Below the pieces are notes generated by a model that was not told where the DNA came from, searched no databases, and was given only the letters and a program-made list of their open reading frames with translations. Below are positions 4,991 through 7,552 of a stretch of 7,552 nucleotides of DNA, one piece after another. This DNA is from Candidatus Mediterraneibacter gallistercoris (GTDB lineage: Bacteria > Bacillota_A > Clostridia > Lachnospirales > Lachnospiraceae), in NCBI GenBank assembly GCA_019119745.1, contig DWWI01000266.1:1-7552 (forward strand), written 5' to 3'. Position 1 is the first letter of the stretch. Each line of letters starts with the position of its first letter. The translations under genes and the position numbers were made by a program.

Positions 4991-5400
4991 TCATTTTATT
5001 TGAAGAGAAAGAGGAAGAACTGTTTCACCATATTGTTGCTACACTTTCAGCTAATATTCCTGTCATAGAGCTTGCAGAAAAAGAGGAACAACAATGGATA
5101 CAGGCATCTGGTTTAGCAATTCTTCCTCAGAAACGGCAGGTAACGATAAACGGAAAGAACCTCCCTTTATCACCTTTGGAGTTTTCTGCGTTACGCTATC
5201 TGGCAGCTCATCCCGGCTGGATCATCAGCCAAGAAGAACTCTACCAGGCTGTATGGAAGGAAGAACCTGTTAATATAAAAGGAGCCGTTTACTGTACAAT
5301 CGCCAGCCTCCGGAAGAAACTCAAGGCGCATACCTGCAAGGAATATATTCAGACAGTTTCCGGCATGGGATACCGGTTTAACAAGACTCCGGAGGTGTGA
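4987..5400 (+). CDS. Stand-alone OmpR/PhoB-type winged-helix DNA-binding protein
   Basis: This is a 137-residue protein. Residues 42-133 form an OmpR-type winged helix: LPLSPLEFSALRYLAAHPG with the following ISQEELYQAVW, the recognition helix GAVYCTIASLRKKL (99-112) and the wing IQTVSGMGYRF (121-131). Residues 1-40 are acidic and hydrophobic (LIILFEEKEEELFHHIV) and lack a receiver's phospho-acceptor aspartate, so control by phosphorylation is unlikely. The start is unusual: TTG at 4987 is the only plausible start codon in frame, since the frame closes at TGA 4960-4962, and its own ribosome site GGGAAGG is only two bases away. A leader ORF overlaps it. A hairpin with a T-run follows the stop codon. 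The DNA-binding domain is certain; the targets are unknown. Confidence 0.8.
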   Translation: MIILFEEKEEELFHHIVATLSANIPVIELAEKEEQQWIQASGLAILPQKRQVTINGKNLPLSPLEFSALRYLAAHPGWIISQEELYQAVWKEEPVNIKGAVYCTIASLRKKLKAHTCKEYIQTVSGMGYRFNKTPEV

Positions 5401-5418
5401 TTTTTATATGTTAATCTG

Positions 5419-5443
5419 CGTTGCTTGTGGCAACGGCGTTTTT
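5419..5443 (+). terminator. Intrinsic terminator after the winged-helix gene
   Basis: CGTTGC and GCAACG form a 6-bp stem around a 5-base loop, followed by GCG and five T's (5439-5443). It begins 19 bases after the stop codon. The stem is short, so some read-through into the XRE gene is likely. Confidence 0.5.
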
Positions 5444-5483
5444 GATGTTTAATGACTATATCAAAACAAAGGAGGCACAAGCT

Positions 5484-6005
5484 ATGTTGAATGAAAATAT
5501 TAAGAATTTGCGAAAAGCAAAAGGGCTATCACAGGAAGAACTTGCCAACAGGCTGAATGTCGTAAGACAGACAGTATCGAAATGGGAGAAAGGCTCATCA
5601 GTTCCTGACTCAAGTATGCTGATATCCTTAGCAGACGAACTGGATACTTCTGTAAGCATATTACTGGGAGAAACCGTACCGGAACATGGTTTGAAGGAAA
5701 CAGACCTAAAAAGTATTTCTGAAAAACTGGAAAGCATTAACCTTCAATTTGCCAAAAGAAGCAGGATGAGGATTCGGCTAATCCGCTATCTGCTTATTGC
5801 ATTGTGTGTACTTATAACGGTAGGCTTTATTTCTTTTGCGGTGATACACGGTGAATATTTGGATTGGGATTACAGCAATCCGGAATATGCAGTTGCCGGG
5901 ACTATATTGCATGGCGTTGAATTTTTGTTTGTAAGATTGTCGCCTTTCATCTTTATTGGTTCTATCATCGGGATTATATTCACATATAAAAAGAGAGAAA
6001 TCTGA
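5484..6005 (+). CDS. XRE-family HTH regulator with two C-terminal membrane segments
   Basis: This is a 173-residue protein. Residues 4-62 form an XRE helix-turn-helix domain (NIKNLRKAKGLSQEELANRL, recognition helix VVRQTVSKWEKG, then PDSSMLISLADELDTSVSILLGE). A charged linker (65-98) leads to hydrophobic segments at about 99-121 and 150-168, with a KKREI end, so both termini should be cytoplasmic and the DNA-binding head is tethered to the membrane. This layout is common in Clostridia, where such proteins usually regulate themselves or a neighbouring transporter. The ATG at 5484 is chosen for its AAAGGAGG eight bases upstream; the in-frame ATG at 5421 lies inside the preceding terminator. A weak promoter (TTGTGG at 5425, TTTAAT at 5448, 17 bp apart) may drive it. 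Confidence 0.9.
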   Translation: MLNENIKNLRKAKGLSQEELANRLNVVRQTVSKWEKGSSVPDSSMLISLADELDTSVSILLGETVPEHGLKETDLKSISEKLESINLQFAKRSRMRIRLIRYLLIALCVLITVGFISFAVIHGEYLDWDYSNPEYAVAGTILHGVEFLFVRLSPFIFIGSIIGIIFTYKKREI

Positions 6006-6017
6006 TTTTCTCTATCA

Positions 6018-6049
6018 AGGCAGGCACCGGGAAACCGGCGTCTGCCTTT
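6018..6049. terminator. Strong terminator hairpin between convergent genes
   Basis: A 14-bp stem (6017-6030 with 6035-6048, one A-C mismatch and one G-U pair) closes a GAAA loop on the plus strand and ends in CCTTTC. It begins 11 bases after the XRE stop codon and lies about 50 bases from the end of the minus-strand gene, so it may also stop transcripts from the right. Its core closely matches the hairpin at 1989-2012 in the opposite orientation. Confidence 0.7.
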
Positions 6050-6100
6050 CATTTACCACTCCACATAAGTCATGGTATTCTGCCTTAATCCATTCTCTTT

Positions 6101-6295
6101 TCAAAAATCCCTGTATAATTCCTCCAGTTCCGTCAGGTTGAAACCATCCAGTTCCGTCTCATCTTCCTGTCCATCGGTATTGATAAAGCCGATCCGGTAA
6201 GTACCGCCTCCGGTTGTCACAATCCCTTTTCCAGCTTCTCTGATCGTCATACCCACTCTCCATTCTTCAGGCCGCTTTTGCCTGATTATTTTCAT
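6101..6295 (-). CDS. Small unrecognised protein downstream of the PAPS-reductase-like gene
   Basis: This protein is 64 residues from the ATG at 6295, which overlaps the upstream gene end by 29 bases, or 49 residues from the ATG at 6250. The inner start has the better ribosome site (GGAG seven bases upstream, 16 bases past the previous stop codon). The outer start keeps EEWRVGMTI together, which resembles the beginning of a small beta-barrel domain. The rest reads as beta strands (GKGIVTTGGGTYRIGFI, then an acidic DGQEDETELDGF) and a final short helix. It has no cysteines, membrane segment or signal peptide. Its position suggests coupled expression with the PP-loop enzyme and possibly a partner role, but no function can be assigned. 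Confidence 0.6.
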   Translation of the reverse strand: MKIIRQKRPEEWRVGMTIREAGKGIVTTGGGTYRIGFINTDGQEDETELDGFNLTELEELYRDF

Positions 6296-7340
6296 CAAAC
6301 TCCAAACACATCTGGCCTACGGACTCCCAGGTTTCATAGGGTACGCCCAGATATTCCAGCACACTCCGCATCCCCAATCCGCCTTCCTCCGTAGATTTCA
6401 TACAAAACTCATACTGCTTAGGATAAGCTGTCTGCATCCTCTGGAAACGGTTCGGCTCTTTTTCCTCGGTCACTCCAAACCCGCAGAACATACAGCCGGT
6501 TCTTTGCTCCCCGCTCAGATGGTAAATTCCCTGCGCATCCTTTGTGATCTCTCCGTATACCGGGCAGATAGAGAACTCATAGGCTGGTCCCTTTTCCGGG
6601 ATGATCTTTTCTCCCATATGCTCATAAGCAAACCGGAGTACATCCTGTTTCGTCCAGGGACCCAGCGGCTGGCTTTTGATCATTCTGCCGTCATATACAT
6701 TGCATCCGGTCTTCGCATACTGATGCGCCCGGCGGAAGGATTCATCCTGTGTTACTCCCACAAAAGGCTGTCTGCCAGTCTTTTTCACATACTGATTAAA
6801 GGGTTTCTCCTTCATGATCAGACAGCACTTTTCTGAAATATCATAGGGACCGTAAATGTATTTCTGCCACTTCTTTGGCAGCATACCGAATTTTCCTCTC
6901 TCGTCACCGTTCAGCAGGTAATTCCGATAACGGGGCGATAGCTTCCCATGCCGGAGTTTCCGGATCTTGCTTGCATTTTCTTTGCTGATGAGCGGATACC
7001 CTTCCTTCAGGATCACCTGCCGGAAATTCATGGCAGGCCGGATCTCCTCATAGGCGCCATAGGCTTGAAAAGAACGGGCAAACTGGATGATTTCGGGGAA
7101 CTCCAATCCGGTATTGCAGAAAACGGCAGGGATTTCACTTCCCAGCGTCATCCTGACCAGCGCCAGCAGCACGGTGGAATCCAGGCCACCGCTGAAGCTG
7201 ACATAGACCTGTCCATCCCAGTAATCATACCATTCCATGATCCGCCGTTTGGCCAACATCAGTTTCCCCTCATAGGGAAGATATTTCCGCTGTATATAAT
7301 ATCCTCTGTTCAACTTTAAATCTTTTTCCTGTATATACAT
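6267..7340 (-). CDS. PAPS-reductase-like PP-loop protein with iron-sulfur-type cysteines
   Basis: This 357-residue protein belongs to the phosphoadenosine-phosphosulfate reductase superfamily. The PP-loop SFSGGLDST lies at 48-56, followed by FCNTGLEFPE (74-83), the typical second strand region. Cysteine pairs KCC (171-173) and CMFC (283-286) match the CC...CXXC pattern that holds a 4Fe-4S cluster in APS reductases and DndC-like proteins; C259 is an extra candidate. The ECGLH motif carrying the catalytic cysteine of true sulfonucleotide reductases is absent, so assimilatory sulfate reduction is unlikely. Adenylation or pyrophosphatase chemistry, as in DndC or IbrA relatives, is more plausible. 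The ATG at 7340 follows AAAGGAG, whereas the in-frame ATG at 7370 overlaps the previous stop codon and has a poor site. Orphans of this type are common in phages and integrative elements. Confidence 0.85.
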   Translation of the reverse strand: MYIQEKDLKLNRGYYIQRKYLPYEGKLMLAKRRIMEWYDYWDGQVYVSFSGGLDSTVLLALVRMTLGSEIPAVFCNTGLEFPEIIQFARSFQAYGAYEEIRPAMNFRQVILKEGYPLISKENASKIRKLRHGKLSPRYRNYLLNGDERGKFGMLPKKWQKYIYGPYDISEKCCLIMKEKPFNQYVKKTGRQPFVGVTQDESFRRAHQYAKTGCNVYDGRMIKSQPLGPWTKQDVLRFAYEHMGEKIIPEKGPAYEFSICPVYGEITKDAQGIYHLSGEQRTGCMFCGFGVTEEKEPNRFQRMQTAYPKQYEFCMKSTEEGGLGMRSVLEYLGVPYETWESVGQMCLEFDENNQAKAA

Positions 7341-7366
7341 TTTCTTCTCCTTTACGCTGCAGTTTT

Positions 7367-7552
7367 TCATTTATTTTCCGGTAAAATGGGGCAGAGTAAC
7401 TCCTCATACCGTTTATATCCCTGGTTGTTAAGCGGTCCCTGCAAAGAAGTAATGATTGTCTGGAGTGCTTGTATCAACTCCTCCTCACTCATGTCATCTT
7501 CTTTCCCTTCAATTTTCTCCCGTTCTTTCTCATATTCAGCTTCCAACATGAT
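7367..7552 (-). CDS. Unrecognised small acidic protein (may be a C-terminal fragment)
   Basis: Sixty residues are readable from the ATG at 7549, and the frame stays open to the right edge, so this may be the C-terminus of a longer protein. It is charged and helical: a lysine- and glutamate-rich start (EAEYEKEREKIEGKEDD), then SEEELIQALQTIITSLQG and a tail ending CPILPENK. An internal ATG at 7492, after a purine-rich stretch, is another possible start. Its TGA overlaps a minor ATG of the PAPS-reductase-like gene, and the preferred start of that gene is 26 bases on, so the two are probably co-transcribed. No family is recognised. Confidence 0.55.
   Translation of the reverse strand: MMLEAEYEKEREKIEGKEDDMSEEELIQALQTIITSLQGPLNNQGYKRYEELLCPILPENK

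Overview
The window looks like an accessory stretch of a low-to-medium GC Gram-positive genome, most likely a gut-type Clostridia (Lachnospiraceae-like). The reasons are the strong AGGAGG-type ribosome sites, the AgrC/AgrA-like two-component pair, the MerR/PLDc_N/ABC-2 cassette, the membrane-anchored XRE protein and the PAPS-reductase-like orphan gene. This placement is inferred from gene families, not from a marker gene. No rRNA, tRNA, CRISPR array, transposase or integrase is visible, and no stretch over 300 bases lacks a gene.

Region 1 (1-1865, minus strand) is a tight operon read right to left: a MerR regulator with two membrane segments and a C-terminal zinc ribbon, a 67-residue PLDc_N membrane protein, an ABC ATPase, and the first codons of an ABC-2 permease running off the left edge. 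Neighbouring genes overlap or nearly touch. An inverted repeat upstream of merR is a candidate operator.

Region 2 (2065-4249, minus strand) holds an AgrC-like GHKL histidine kinase followed by an AgrA-like LytTR response regulator. No agrB or agrD is visible. A terminator-like hairpin and a possible extra promoter lie between the two genes. A strong sigma-A-type promoter (4405-4433) drives the kinase through a leader that contains another terminator-like hairpin.

Region 3 (4490-6005, plus strand) diverges from the kinase. It contains two 65-residue genes (a two-helix membrane protein and a zinc ribbon), a stand-alone OmpR-type winged-helix protein with a TTG start, and an XRE regulator with two C-terminal membrane segments. 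A weak LytTR-like direct repeat upstream of a plus-strand TATAAT suggests, as a hypothesis only, that the two-component system activates the two small genes.

Region 4 (6101-7552, minus strand) converges on region 3. It carries the end of an unrecognised gene, a PP-loop sulfonucleotide-reductase-like protein with iron-sulfur-type cysteines, and a small unrecognised protein.

Two closely similar GAAA-loop hairpins in opposite orientation (1989-2012 and 6021-6044) lie at the two ends of regions 2 and 3, each just downstream of a gene's stop codon. Four different kinds of DNA-binding regulator occur within 5 kb, two of them apparently tethered to the membrane. That suggests a cluster sensing the cell envelope, peptides or antibiotics, although no ligand can be read from the sequence.
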